From positions 9,969,085 to 10,033,084 of the forward strand of contig NC_053116.1 of assembly GCF_010015445.1 (NCBI RefSeq): a DNA stretch of 64,000 nucleotides, read 5' to 3'. A program made the translations under genes and the position numbers. The DNA comes from Perca fluviatilis. Lineage: Eukaryota > Chordata > Actinopteri > Perciformes > Percidae. Shown in pieces: positions 1 to 13,400 of this stretch (positions are counted from its first letter, which is position 1; each line of letters opens with the position of its first letter). The notes under the pieces are model-generated. The model was given only the letters and a program-made list of their open reading frames with translations, was not told where the DNA came from and ran no database searches.

Positions 1-904
1 TACCAGTGTCATGGGACTTTGTACTGTGCATGGGAATTATGCTTTTTGGGTCAGTATGCGTCACGTGATGAACGTAGAAATTGCCAAAATTGCCTAATAG
101 ACCCGGACTTGAGACATTCCTTACGTTTCAATGGTCTTACCCGATTTAGTAAATCATTAGTTTGAAAATAGCTTGTTGATTGCAACTTAGGAGGGACAAT
201 ACACACAAACTCAGTAATGGATTTATTCACAGCTGGTGCAACACAATCCTGAGGTCTATGGGTATGCTGCCTTGGGATTCAGAGAGGAAGGAGCCCTGCT
301 ACAGTAGTTCTGTCATGCTCACAGCTCATTTACCGCAAGTGCCTAACCAAGGTTTAAAGTTGGCAGAAAATGTAGATCTGTTCGCTGCAGTTTAATCACC
401 GTGGGTACTGATTGGTTCTTTTTCTTAAATATACAGCAGGTACCCTTCTTTCTTTCTTATTTTGTGACTTGAATCTGTGTGTGGCCCTTTAAAGGCATCT
501 TTCTGCATTTATTTCCCTCTCTTATTCCATCAGTGTTGCTTTACTCAGGTATTTATTAATTTTCCTTCACTCAGGCTTGCATAAATCAGAGTTGCATAAA
601 TCCTTCTGCATGAAAACAGGTGTTTATTTTATGATATTTAATGACTGAATTGCCACATTGACTACAGTAGATGTCATATAGTAATATTTTTGTGCTGTAA
701 TTGCAGTAGTAAGTGCAGCTGTTATAGTTATAAATTGTATTTTTTATGTACTGGGTCAGTTATAAAGTGCAGTATCTTTCAACTTGCTGTGTGTACTTTT
801 ATAAATGATTGTTGACTGTTTGAGGCTGTAGAAAGCTTCTGTAGTGTCTTTATAATTGTTGATGCTATGATCAGCTCTGCATGTAATAAAATAACTACCA
901 ACAA
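1..904. other. Intergenic, nothing recognised
   Basis: I see no exon with a plausible protein, no clear repeat ends and no RNA gene here. Short open frames (for example 180-395) have no recognisable domain and no splice or start context, so I treat them as chance. Confidence 0.5.
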
Positions 905-1150
905 AGTTACAGGTTCTATAGCTATTATTGCCCCACGGCTAACAACAAGGGGTACCTCAAGGATCAATGCATGGACCCTTCTCTTCTTAATATACACACC
1001 TTATCTTTGTACTATTATCTGCTCACGTGGTTTTTGATACTGTTGCTACCTAGCTCTATGTTCCCGCCGGATGACCCCACTGTCTCAAAGTGGATGCTGG
1101 CCTGCCTCACCAGTATCTCAAAATAGATGATGGACCGCCACCTTCAACAC
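905..1150 (+). mobile_element. LINE reverse transcriptase remnant
   Basis: In one frame at 949-978 the DNA reads GVPQGSMHGP, which matches the conserved GVPQGS-x-x-GP block of non-LTR retrotransposon reverse transcriptases. A stop and frame changes follow at once. The next ~150 bases still give scattered LINE-like words in other frames. This is a short, old and non-functional fragment, probably of an L2- or RTE-type LINE. The clade is a guess. Confidence 0.5.
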
Positions 1151-3200
1151 AATCTTTCTAAAGGCCCAGTCACACCAGCATTTAGAAGGATGAAATCAAC
1201 TAATTTCAATGGAATTCCCACAACCAGTAAATTTGCTTAGGGAGGCAAAGTAAATAAAAACATCAAATTAAAATTTGGTGAACTTTGACACTTAAATTGA
1301 CCAAAAGCTGCATAGACAGCGACGGCCTGTGCGCAACGGAGAGCCGGAGAGTCCAAAATGGAGTAAGCTATCGTAGCATTGTCTTCTCCAGTAGATCTCA
1401 CAAACCGTTTTCTCAAATGAACTCTGGACAATGTCAGGAGAATCAGGTCCTAACTTTTAAATTTTTCACACAACAGGAGATTGTCTCTGCATTCTTACTT
1501 ACTAGTCTAGGTTAGGTGAGGGGTGGCGACTGCGTAGAACGTGCAGGAGGCAGGACATTACGTGGATTACAACACGTTCATGTAGCCGGTTCGTAATTTG
1601 GTTATTAGCAACAGAGTCTCTTGCCGTCCTTGAATTTCTCTGACGATTTTGGCTCTTACTGACAGAAGTCATCTCTCCAGTTATACTTTTTCGCCTTCGG
1701 GAAAATCACCCTTCTTCTTTAACCTTGGGTGTTTGCACCAGCCGCATGATAGAAACAACATCAACATACCCACTTGCTCGCTGTGAATTCTCTGGACAAT
1801 GACCTGCTCTTTTCACACATAGGGTCAATAGGACATTACATGGACTTTGTACTAGGGAGCTGGCTGGGCAAAGTTTTTTTAATGTCCAGCCAACTAATTC
1901 AGACATTTGCATTCTCACATACAGCTCCTCCGAGTAATATCTAGAAAAGTTCACGGTTGCAGTGTAGCAGGAAAAATTAACCCTCTCCTCGACTTCCTGT
2001 TGTTCTGGGAGAAGGAGCAGTCAGTATTGAGTAGGAGGAAATGAGACGCTACCAAGCCACAGCCAAGCGGACCCAACACAGTTGTTGCGGCCTGTGTCTC
2101 GGTGACATGAAATGACAGTTCTGTGGGAAGTACATGTCAGGCTACGGCGTAGGGTCCGTATCTACGTGTACCTTCGTACCTACAGCGTTCATTTAACACA
2201 GAACTTTACTGTAAATCAAGCTTAATTCCACTTGGCTCTGATGTGATGTCAAGATGACATCCACTACACAGGTTGTGGAACAGAACATGTCTCATTAAAG
2301 TCAATATGCTGCCATAATACGGCTCCTTGAAATCAAAGAAGGTACTAATAATAAGGATGGCAAGACAACATTTACACCATCCATACTATTACAAGGTGAA
2401 ACATGCACAGCATGGGAGAAAGAGATTTAAAAAGGATAAGCAAAGGAGGAATGGAAGGGCAAAAAACAGAAAAATTATTACGAGCTCATTACTGTGGTGC
2501 TAATAGCCATCTCCACCCTTGCTTAATAGATCATACAAGACACAGTCCTGACAGTGTACAGCCTTAATTAGCACACACATACAGAAACACACAGAGTTAT
2601 ATGGCAATCTATTCAGGTGCATTGTGATATTATATGTGGAAACGGCAACCGTAGCATGCCTACTAATTTATATTTACTTAAATATGCAGAGAAAGAAAAA
2701 TTACCTTATAAGAACTTTGAATCACACACTGTTGCTAGGCTACTGACTATAAGAAAATGCATGAGAAAATATATTTTCGGAACACATATAATTGCAATAT
2801 GTACGTATATTCTCTACATGTGCTCTACTCACACAATTATGTTTTTTTTTTCCACAAAGATCTGTCCGACACTGAACCTTCTTCTTGCCAATTATTTTCT
2901 TACAATAAAGCTACTTAAACTCCTTTATGATGGCCTCTGTATCACAGCAGTTTAATGTGCACATAAATAGCGCACAGAACATAAGTAATTACAGTGTCTG
3001 CTTGAAAGCTAGTCCAGAGGTAGGCCTTGGGATAAAATAGATTAATCTTTTCTTAACTTTAGGGATGATTAGCAGTTCCCATGGAAACCATTGGTGTTCT
3101 TTTCCTAACATGATCTATCAAGGGTGCTGCAAGGGAAATTATCTCAACAATGTTTAGTTTGCTTTTGTCCAAAGTATCTCCAAATATATGACCTATCTAC
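1151..3200. other. Intergenic with decayed repeat DNA
   Basis: At 1160-1180 the sequence resembles the end of a common fish DNA repeat (AAGGCCCAGTCACACCAG). The following ~800 bases hold several similar phrases around 'ctctggacaatg' (near 1421 and 1791), suggesting an old duplicated repeat. From 1960 on I recognise nothing. No gene is supported. Confidence 0.35.
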
Positions 3201-3253
3201 TCCATCCATCCATCCATCCATCCATCCATCCATCCATCCATCCATCCATCCAT
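3201..3253. repeat. (TCCA)n microsatellite
   Basis: About 13 uninterrupted copies of a 4-bp unit. In frame it would encode a His-Pro-Ser-Ile repeat, which explains two spurious open frames over it. Confidence 0.97.
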
Positions 3254-3679
3254 CGACTTATTTACTGTATCTATTGGTATTATATAAAATATATAAAATA
3301 TTTTAGAATAATAAAAAAATCCTGCCACCAGCTATTATGGTGCCAACCAGCAATATGTACTGCCTGTCATAGAACTCACTCAAATACTAAATTAATCTTA
3401 TGTTTGAGTGTTTTTGAGTGAAAAACACATTGTTATAACGCTTTTGGCTGATTTAATGATTGCATTTCTGTATGTCACAAGGTACTTGCAATCAGGAGAG
3501 ACTGAGTCTAATTAAAAAAAGCTAAAGAATGAAGGGGAGACTAAACTCTAGTCCCGCTGATAAACGATTGCTTTTAATAAATCACATGAATTATAACCCA
3601 TTAGCCAAACTCACACTTTACATGTGTGCAGTGATGGAGATGGAGTCTCACTGAGAACATCCACTCAATTAGTGAACAT

Positions 3680-3892
3680 AAGTACAGTTTGGATGTACTT
3701 GAACTTATTTTAGTGTTTCCATTTGATGGTATTCACTACATTTCAGAGGGAAATATTGCACTCTACGTTTATACAGTGCAGCTTTACTCAGTTTTGCATT
3801 CTAAACCTATGATCAGCTTATAAAATATGATAAATTTTTATACATTAAGCCACCAAACAGTATGTACAATAGTCATATTTTATCCTCCTCAA
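3680..3892. mobile_element. hAT-type non-autonomous fragment
   Basis: This stretch repeats phrases found in the neighbouring element at 3893-5109 (CACTACATTTCAGAG followed by a variable AAATATTGC word, then AAATATGAT). It is a truncated second copy of the same fish family. The adjoining full-length copy may have inserted into it. Confidence 0.45.
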
Positions 3893-5109
3893 CAGTGGTG
3901 GAATGTAACTAAGTACATTTACTCAAGTACTGTACTTAAATACAAATTTGAGGTTCTTGTACTTTACTTGAGTCTTTCCTTTTCATGCCACTTTCTACGT
4001 CTACACTCCGCTACATTTCAGAGAGAAATATTGCTCCACATTTTACTCCACTACATTCATCTGACAGCTTTAGTTACTAGTTACTTTACAAATTAAGATT
4101 TTTGCACACAAACACATGCAGTTTATAAAATACAATGTTTTATAATAAATTAAACTACACAACAATATAACGGCCTACATGTACAGCTGAAATGATTAGT
4201 TGATTAAACACTTAGTTGATTGACAGAACTGTTTGGATCTTTCCAGTTTCTAAAATGTGAGGATTTTTCTGCATTGAGTACTTTCACATTTTGTTTGGGA
4301 TTCAAGATTCAACTTTATTGTCATTGTGCAGAGTACAATTACAATGACAATGAAATGCAGTTTGCGTCTAACCAGAAGTGCAAAAAAGCATTAAAGTGCA
4401 ATGTGATATACAAAGTATAGACAGGTGGTGCATAGGCAGGTGGTGCAGAGGCAGGGCAAGAAATATATTGCAGTGTTATAAGAGCAGAATAAATATGGCT
4501 ATGTAATATGAACAATGTATGAAAAACATGTACAGATATGTGCAATGTATTAGCAGTGACATTATAATAGTAGTAAGAATAATATAGATATATGCAGTGT
4601 ATTAGCAGAATATATAGTAAGAAAAACAGAATAAATATGGATATTCTGTATGAACCATATAGACAGATAACTATGTACAGTATGTACAGCTATGTGCAGT
4701 GTGGTAACATCATAAGAGTAGTAAGAATACGTGTATGTGCAGGATAAATAGTATGAGGAGCAGTAGAATATGGCTATGTATAGGTGTAATTACAGTATGT
4801 ACATAATACTAACAGTACATTTTCCTGATAATTCTTGCATACTTTTACTTAAGTAACATTTTCAATGCAGGACTTTTACTTGTAACAGAGTATTTTTTAC
4901 AGTGTGGTATTAGTACTTTTACTTAAGTAAACGATCTGAGGAAATATTTAATAACATAACACTAACAGGGTCCATTGTACATTATAAGTATGGCTACTTT
5001 TGATACTTTAAGTACATTTTGTTCATAATACTAAGTAAGATTTTGAAAGCAGGACTTGTTATGTATTAATATTGCAATTTTCACGTATAAGAAAAAGATT
5101 CCACCACTG
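3893..5109. mobile_element. hAT-type non-autonomous transposon with nested LINE tail
   Basis: The ends are inverted copies: CAGTGGTGGAAT at 3893 and ATTCCACCACTG ending at 5109. The interior has the many 'acttaagtacattt' words typical of a very common teleost hAT-like family. There is no transposase. I could not find a matching 8-bp target duplication (CTCCTCAA on the left, CATGCCTT on the right), so either a boundary is slightly off or the flanks have diverged. A LINE/SINE tail interrupts it at 4303-4812. Confidence 0.6.
4303..4812 (-). mobile_element. LINE/SINE 3' end, nested
   Basis: Read on the minus strand this ends in a tail like TGACAATAAAGTTGAATCT. It shares GTTAGACGCAAACTGCATTT, TATATCACATTGCACTTT and 'gcaccacctgtctatac' with the plus-strand copy at 13602-13993. 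It interrupts the hAT-like element around it. The tail type resembles fish L2/CR1-clade elements. Confidence 0.6.
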
Positions 5110-6724
5110 CATGCCTTCAACCAAAAGTGAGTGTTTAGGGTTGGTAATGTTAAGTGGCACCAGTTTTTTGACCTCTCTTGATAACTTTGGCAATAGTTAA
5201 TTTTTTCTTGTGTTAAAGTGAACTTTCAGTGGTCCTGCGGATTTTTTGGTGCGAATTAGGATGAGTGGAATTATCATTCAGTGGAAACCTAGTAAAACTA
5301 TGAAATAGGAAGTGTTAATACAAAATATTGAAGGACTTCATGAATAGGTGCTCAGTCGATTTTGTTTAGACAAATTATTAGAAAATCCCTCTCATATGGA
5401 AGTTAATTTAATGGACTGTGTGGCTTTTAAAGTAGCCTATTCATTGCCACATAGAGGTGTACTGTGAACATGGATCATAACTGTATTCTTTTATTGAGAA
5501 GCACTTAAATATTTTGGTTGCTACTATCTGGAGCCTAATTAAAATGAAAGATCAAGCCACCGGCTTGACAGCGCACATTTCTTTTCACATAACAGAAAAG
5601 TAGAACTGTAGTGATTCACGGGTACCACTCTCTCAAAAGGCAGCCTTTATGGTTCAATATTAGAAAGTGGTGCCAATTCCAGTTAGACTGCAGTATAAAA
5701 GCACGTTTATGAGTTTTGAGTGCAGTGAAAAACACGATAGAATATGAACCAATTAGCCAGGATTGAGACTTTGATCCGTATAAAACGCCTTTGATGCCAT
5801 TTTTATGGCAATTATTTAAATTACAGGGCTAAAGAGCAGTGAATTATACATTTAAATTAGTGTATTTTGACCAAAGTGAAACCAACACTATGTAGATTCT
5901 TTACATTCAGATTATTAATTTAAAAGATTTAGGAGCCAGCCTCCAATGTTGTCGGAGCAGATTACACAGTCATCCCATGTGCTTTTCAGATGGACGTCTT
6001 GTTGTTTTTGCCCGATTAATCTTACTGACTGAGATCATCTTTCTTTGAGAGAAAACATATCTGACATGTTGGGTGTCAGACCAGCATGCATGCCCGCTGT
6101 GTGAATTCTGAGGATTTGAACCAGGGCCAACTGGTGCATGTGCAGGAAAATGTCTGTTTTGAATTGCAAATGGAGTTAATCCAAGAGTAAATTCTGTACA
6201 CATCTCATCTCCGTCATTGAGCCCGAGTATCGCTCTTATCGTGCAGTTCTTGCACAGTCCGTGTGGCATTGAAATTCAAAACTCTAAAGTGGGGAATAAT
6301 AGAGGGAATGTCTTTGATGGTTCGCTCACCATCAGCTCATGCTGCTAAAAACCACTGCAGGACTAGATTAGAGCGTTTCCATGGTGTTGGACCAGAGCTG
6401 CTGCTTTTATGTTTGGAGCACAATGAGAAAGAGTATGACGAGTGATGTTTTCACAAGTGAGATCTTTCGGTAACATTTAAAAAGTCAGTGTGCGGTAAAC
6501 ATCTGGTAACAAACACATCTGACAGACAATGTTAATGAGCCTACAGCCAAGCTAGCAGCTTGTGAGCCACGTTCACGTCATATAGGATGGCTAGTAGCGA
6601 CGGGAAAGATTCCCTTTTTAACGACTTGCAAGTTTTTGCGGCATCAAGACGGTTGCATGGTTAAAAGAGTTGGTTGTGTGCCCCTTCCACTTCTGCGTTT
6701 AGAACAAGAGGAGATAAATTCACT
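5110..6724. other. Intergenic, nothing recognised
   Basis: No exon, repeat end or RNA gene is recognised. The part around 5950-6450 is less AT-rich and less repetitive than its surroundings and could be regulatory, but nothing in it identifies a function. Confidence 0.4.
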
Positions 6725-7140
6725 TTAACACTTGTGTTGTCCTCAGTCTGTTTCACCTGCTTATCTCCCAATTCTGCGTTAGGCCTACATCTTCTTAGCC
6801 AATTTCATTCCAACTTGTCAATAGTTTTACACTTCTTGTTGGAAATCATGGTCAACAAACCTCATTTACATGAAATTATACCCAATTTCTGAGTAAAAAA
6901 AAAAAAAAAAACAGAAATTATGAATTACTTTGACTAATTGTTAAGATCAGAAGATGTGGAGTGGATAATCACAGACGGGTTTACTGTATGTCAAAGTGTA
7001 GTCAGTATATCATTAAGGTTTTGAAACCATTTCATTTTTTGGAACCATTAATGTTATATTTGGTTAAAAGAAACCCAAATTTATGATATATAAACTTTAA
7101 AAATGGGTCAAATTTGACCCGAGGACAACAGGAGGGCTAA
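6725..7140. mobile_element. TTAA-flanked piggyBac-like miniature element
   Basis: The left end is TTAA followed by CACTTGTGTTGTCCTC. The right end is GAGGACAACAGGAGGG followed by CTAA, a one-base variant of TTAA. The two ends are imperfect inverted repeats. Next to the right end is a small palindrome, GGGTCAAATTTGACCC. The 416-bp interior is non-coding and matches, in inverted orientation, the duplicated copy at 44955-45651. The piggyBac assignment rests on the TTAA target only. Confidence 0.6.
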
Positions 7141-9138
7141 AGTCTTGCACATTTAACCACGTAACACAATTTCCAAATCTATTGACATACTGTAGATGTT
7201 AAATACACCTTTTGTGGAGCTGAGCCAGAAACAGTAATGGGTTTGTTTTTTCACTGCCCCTCTTTATCTGTGTGGAGAGACATTTGTTTACAACAAGACC
7301 TGACACTTAATTACAACTATGTCTAAAGACATTATCACTACATTTGAATGGTGTAAATTACCTTTGAGTTTCACGGCAAACCTTACTGTATACTTGTAGT
7401 TAGTAAATTTCACATGCATAAAAAAAAGGCAAGATTCTGTAAGTCCATTGCCATTTGTCTGGTTGAATTCAATTTGGACACACAGTTACATTTTAAAGAA
7501 TTATTTTCTGTAGCCCCTGATTGAGGTTCCTAATATTGACTTTATTATTTATTATATTTAGTTCTTATTTTTTCTAAATGTTTAGTTTTCATATTTCATT
7601 TGATTATCAACTTTTTTTACACAGTGGAATCTTTAATTACATAATTTATATGACCTGCTGAATATCTGTCTGTTCACAATGTTTGATAAAGAGTTAAAAA
7701 CGTTGGTTGTGGGAGAATTAAATACCTTTAATTGAGAATATAATGCCAAATCTGATCTAATCTCATATATTCACAATGTATGGTGTTCAGCAGCCTTCAA
7801 AGAACATCATTTCCCATAAACCCTAGGGACCCTCACAGGCTGAATGTCATAACTCAACAGCAGGACAAAGAGGACTGAACACTGCAGAGATTACATCTAG
7901 AAAGTTGAAAAGAGGAGAGTTTGTTATAATCACTAAAGTTTCAATTGCTTGTAACACCTGCTGTAGTTGATGCAAACCTGTCTTAAAATATAGACAGTAA
8001 ACCACATGCTTAGTTTCTTTTAGAAAGAGCAGTGAAAGAAATGCTGAATGAGCGATTGCATTGAGCTACAGAAGCTAGTGGAATAGAGGCTGGCCCGGAC
8101 GCGATGTCAGGGTTTCGGCTTTCTATTTAACCACTGCAGAAGAAGTTGGCGCAAGTCAGACCAACAGTGGAGAATGATGTAGAAATGTGACGGAAATTAG
8201 CAAGACTTGAGGAAGGTTACAGTCTAATCGGTTCACACAGATTGGATGTTTTCGTCTCTCCAGCTGAAGATTCCGTGGACATTTAAGTTCATGTACATCA
8301 TGATTCATTCGATTATATTCCACTCAGGTTTTAAATGAGCAAATTGAAAATGCGCATAAACTCAGGTTGCTGGAGATGCACTCATTACCATCCCTGTAAA
8401 GCCCCGCTGCTGGCTTGCAAAAAACAAACACGTAACAAACAATAATGATGCCAGAAATAATGGAACAGAAACCAAGAAAAGGAGCGGCATGAATATTTGT
8501 AAGTAGCTCAGGGTCAGTTATGAGTCTGATGGTAAAGTGGGCATGAAGAGGCTTTTAGTGTCATCAATACAGCACTTCCAACAGGAGGGAGTGCATAATG
8601 CTCTTCCTGCTTGATTACACTGTACATCTGACATTTAGCTCAGGTTCCTTCAGAGACCAACCGGTATCAGCTCACTCCTGGAGAATAGAGAGGCAAGCCG
8701 CTGAATACTAATAATGCCCCGATGTTCCAATGTTAAATAATACATCGGAGATTCCCCTGGCATAATGTGGGATGATGAAAATGGGATTTTGTTTGAATAA
8801 TACAGAATCATTTGAAAGTATAAATGACATTTGTCTGTGCTCAAACTGCCTTAAGTCTGGAGCCATATATGCATGTAAGTCGCCTTTGGGTAAAAGGCAT
8901 TTAAATAACCTTTTGTTCTGCATATTTCAACGTACAGGCAGTTTGAAATGGAGCAATCAAATAAACTCAGGGAGGTGAAAACAGCTGCTTGCATTGGGGG
9001 AACATGTGGCATCACATTTCCGTGTCTATACATGCTCTCTGATTCCAAATCCTGAATCACTGATTTTCCCAACAGGCAGACATCCCCCTCTCCTGGCAGA
9101 AATCTCCATCTTCTTTAAACAGCTTTCTCCTTGTGTCT
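7141..9138. other. Intergenic, nothing recognised
   Basis: AT-rich DNA downstream of MUL1. No coding exon or clear repeat boundary is seen. Two overlapping open frames near 8650-9072 lie on opposite strands and look like chance. Confidence 0.45.
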
Positions 9139-9242
9139 TTATTTTACACAATGATTGAGTATGCAGTCTACATTGTATTTGTCTTTAATATTATTTTACA
9201 CAATGATTGAGTATGCAGTCTACATTGTATTTGTCTTTAATA
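9139..9242. repeat. 52-bp tandem duplication, two copies
   Basis: A 52-bp unit beginning ATTTTACACAATGATTGAG occurs at about 9141 and again at 9193 with essentially no differences. The near identity implies a recent event. Confidence 0.9.
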
Positions 9243-9808
9243 CGTTTTCAGCTGCAAACAGACAATGATTTGTTTTTTTTGCCAATGTCCCAGGAAATGT
9301 CCAACAATCAGCGGCTGTGATGGTACAGAGATCTCCTCTGTTCAGCACACTTTGCTGAACATGTGCTGCCACTTGCTCAGTGTACTCGGTGGTGAATGTC
9401 TGTAGAGCCCAAGCACCCGCTGCACATCTTTAAAGAGCAAAATCAAGAAAATAACAGAACAATTTCAGCCTGCTCACTTTCTCCACAACAAGAAAACAAC
9501 CCGACAGATGCTTGTACTGTACTATTATCGCTCTAACGGTCTTGCACAGACATTTTTAGTGTGAACCACAACCTTTTCCTCTGGCTCGTCCGTACTGCAC
9601 AAAACATAACCTTTAATGAACCACAAGGCCTTACCAAAGCTACATCCCAAATAAAAGACATTTAAAAGAAAATCAGGAAAAAACAAACTCTCAAATCAAA
9701 TTTAAAGAATGAGAATAAGCACCAAAAGCATCTCAGGCTAAATTTAAGTCAAATCCATTTTACAAATAAAGAGTTTCCCAAATTACGCTGCTTAAGATTT
9801 TTTTTTTT

Positions 9809-9814
9809 TTTATT
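9809..9814 (-). promoter_or_regulatory. Possible MUL1 polyadenylation signal
   Basis: On the minus strand this reads AATAAA, about 650 bases downstream of the MUL1 stop codon. It sits beside a long A run, so it may be coincidental. It is the first canonical hexamer I noticed downstream. Confidence 0.3.
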
Positions 9815-10465
9815 ATTATACAAAAGGAGTGCACAAAACACATTTGACAGTTTGTCGTCATAATCATCTTCCTGTTTAATGTATTATATCTCTTACACAG
9901 TAGCTGAAATGCAAACGCCAGATTTCTGAAATTGACTTGCCTAAACTTACTTTCATCCAGTATTATGAATCTAAGAGGGCAACAAGATAAGAACTGTAGA
10001 CGGTTGGCTGCACATTAAGCTTTTTTTTTTATAAAACATTTATATTTTGACATTTACAACATTTTACTTCACTTTAATGTGTATTCAGGAGGTCTGTGTG
10101 CGTGTGCTCTCGCTCTGAAGTGCTGCTTTTAGGAAACAGGTGTATAAAATGTAAGCACGTTCGTAGAAAAACAATTAGTAAATGTTCTATTGATCGACCT
10201 TTGTCAGCGTGAAGAAGTATGGTAATCTAATTTCCTCTCAGATGCAAGAAGGAATTTCATTTTCTCAATTTTCAAAGTTGACTTGAACATTGAATAGGAA
10301 ATGTGATTCAGCACAGCTACCTATTTATCTATCGGTATGCAAAAAAAGTGCAACAAAATATACTGATATTACCTTTTTTTTTTTAAGCCTGAACAGGCAG
10401 CTTTGGCATGACATATCTCCAGTGTTATGATGACTGAGTGGACTTCCTACTCACATTTCTGTACA

Positions 10466-13400
10466 TTAGCTGTTGTAAAGAGGCACCACCCTGTCTATTG
10501 TTGCCCTGCAGATGGGGCATTTCTTTGGCGCTGGCAGGACGTCGTAGCACTGGGCACAGGCACACACGTGGCCACAGTCGAGAAACACGCAGGACCGCTC
10601 CCGGCTCAGGCAGACAGTACAGCTGGTGGGCGTCACGCTGCTTTCTTCTACGTTGAGTTCACGCATGCGTTTCTTCTGCTGCTCCTTGAACTCCTCGAGC
10701 ATGCTTCTCTCCTTCTTGCTCTCTCGGTGGTGCACGTATCGCTTCCACAGGATGAAGAGGAGCGTGGAACACGCGGCGATGCCGAAGACGACGGTCAAAA
10801 TCCGCCACAGCCGGACACTGTTCCCCTGCTTCCTGAGAAGAGACTCGTAGTCCAGCCGAGTGAGAAAGTAGCGGAAGCCCTGTTTGGGAGGCTGGAGCTT
10901 GATCAGGTTGTTATCCAGGACCAGCTCGCCTACGCCTGTGACGCTGTCTTCCAGCCGCAGCATCTCCTCCGTTTCGTGGATGCCCTTGGGGCGCTCCCCG
11001 CTAATGAAGTGGCCTATAACGTTGGACAGGGACTGGACCGTGGGGTGGAAGTTCTCGTATGTGGTCTCCAGGTCCAACTCGGCAGCGTCTAGCGGACGTA
11101 TAACCCGCACTGTGGCGGCGATATCGTCGTCGTGAGACCCAAGGGCAAAGGGAACGGTGTTGGTGCGCTGGTGGATGATTTTCTCTGTGTTGTTCCTGTT
11201 CACAAATATCACAGTTATTAATGTTCCGTTTAGGGCTGCAACTAATGATTATTTTCGATTTATCTGCAGTTTATTCTCTTGATTAATAGAGTAGTTGCTT
11301 GGTCTAAAGAACAATGGCACAGTTTCCCCAAGTCCAAGATAAGATCTTCAAATGTCTTGTTTAATCCGACCAACAGTCCAAAAGATATACAGTTTGTTAT
11401 GACATAAAATGGAGAAAAACTGGAAATCCTCATATTGGAGGAGCAATGTGGCATTTCTGTTTATTTGAAAATCACTCAAAGGATTAAAAGATTACTAAAA
11501 TAGTTGCAAATTAATATTCTGTCAATTGACTAATAGTTTCAGATCTAGTTTTGTTAGATTATGACACTTTAATTATCTATAATTGTTAATCGTTTTTTTA
11601 GACGTTAGTTTATTAAAAAAGAAGAAAATAAATATCAAATATCAGAAATACTACTTTTCCCCCCAGTGGCTGGAGGAGCATGTCTGTGTTAAGAGAGGGC
11701 ACCACTCCAGCATTTCTAATGGACCAACGTGCCATTTTCAGGTGCGTTTACATGCTGTTTAATGTGCTGCAGCTGAGTAGTGAATTAGCTGTCTAGACTG
11801 CAGACTGACATTAGCAGTGCACTTCATCCACTGTGAATGTTGGTTGCTTGTTCAAGGTGCAGAACAAGACCGTGTCCATGTTCGTAAGCACGATAAGAAG
11901 GCGACGTTAGCAAGAAAGCTAATGGGTGCTGTTGTTCAGCGAGTCTGTGGCTCTTGTGTTGTGCAGCAGGCTGCTGTCTGGCTCAGTGTGACCGTCTGCT
12001 AGGGGTGGGGGAAAAAATCGATACAGCATAGTATCGCGATATTTTTCATGGCAATACCGTATCGATACACAGACGCCAAGTATCGATCTTTTATTATATA
12101 TGTCTTGGTCAGTTTGTCTGCTTGACAATCCCATTTTGCAGCAATAAAATTGAAGTGAGATGAACAAGCAGAGAAATGTATCTTTTTACATAAAACAGAT
12201 GTTGACAAAATTGTCCTTTGGGGACATCATTTGAAATTGGGAAAAATCTGAAATTGGAAAAAAGGTAATACATTGCAATATATCGCAGAATATTGCAATA
12301 TGTTTAAAATCGCAATAATATCGTATCGTGACATAAGTATCGGGATGATATCGTATCGTGAGGCCTCTGGTGATTCCCACCCCTACCGTCTGCTCTGCCT
12401 ATTATAGAACACCGATGTTACTGCTTTATGCAAGATTTGATTGGCTGCATGAAAACAAGGTCAACCATGTCCGTAGACCGAGAACTAACAATATTCAGAC
12501 GTACCAATGCAAACAATAAAAGGAAACCATCATGAAACCATAAAATATAAAAGTTCTCCCTTTTGGTTTCTGATTTTTTTTTTTTTCTTTTTTACTTTAG
12601 AGGAGAACACAGGCCGTGATTTGCAGAGCAGGTATATATGCTGCATAGACAATGGTACAATGCTATTTATTTTCAGTTGGACTTAAATACAATAGCAGAG
12701 AACTGACATTCTGACTGTCTGAGAATACAGTAAACAAGATTTAAACCCTCTCAGTGACTCACCAGAGATGAGTGGTGCGATTCCACACCATCTTTTCCTC
12801 TTTCAAGGTCAGTCTTTCAATCACACCTTTGCAGTTATCAACAAACTGGCTGCTCAGAGTTTCCTTCACAGATCTCACTACACCTGCAGTGGGTATAAAC
12901 AGGACACAGTGTAAAACTACTGTTGTAATTATGCATAGTACATTTTAGTCTACATTAACAAGTTAATTAGTATATGTTAGTTAATTTTACAAGGTAAAAA
13001 TGCACTGCACAACACTGAAGCTTAATTTGGTTCAATGTGGTGGCCCAACACACCTTCTATGACAGCATATGGGACACATCGTCCAGGAGTTTCAGACAGG
13101 AGGTTTTTTAAATCCTGATCAATGGAGACTTTCTTGGCTTCCTGCGGAAACAAACACTTATGATTACCAAATGGAATATAACAGGCAATAAATGAAAAGG
13201 GATAGTTTGGATTTTGGGTTGTAGTGTCGTTTCAATTAATTAGTTTGGGTTATTGTGTGACTTTGGTGGTTTAAAAAGGGTTTGGAACCTGCAAAACTAA
13301 CTAACAAACTGACCAACTGAGGCAGCGGTAAACCAGCAACTCCCGTGTTCTGCAAGGTAAAATGACCGTTTATGTCAATGGAGTCTGGTGGCTTTGACGA

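Noticed and set aside
3124..3421. His-Pro-Ser-Ile repeat peptides
   Set aside because: Translation of the (TCCA)n microsatellite.
10427..11092. 221-codon plus-strand open frame
   Set aside because: It is exactly antisense to MUL1 exon 4, whose GC-rich coding sequence leaves the other strand open. No domain or splice context.
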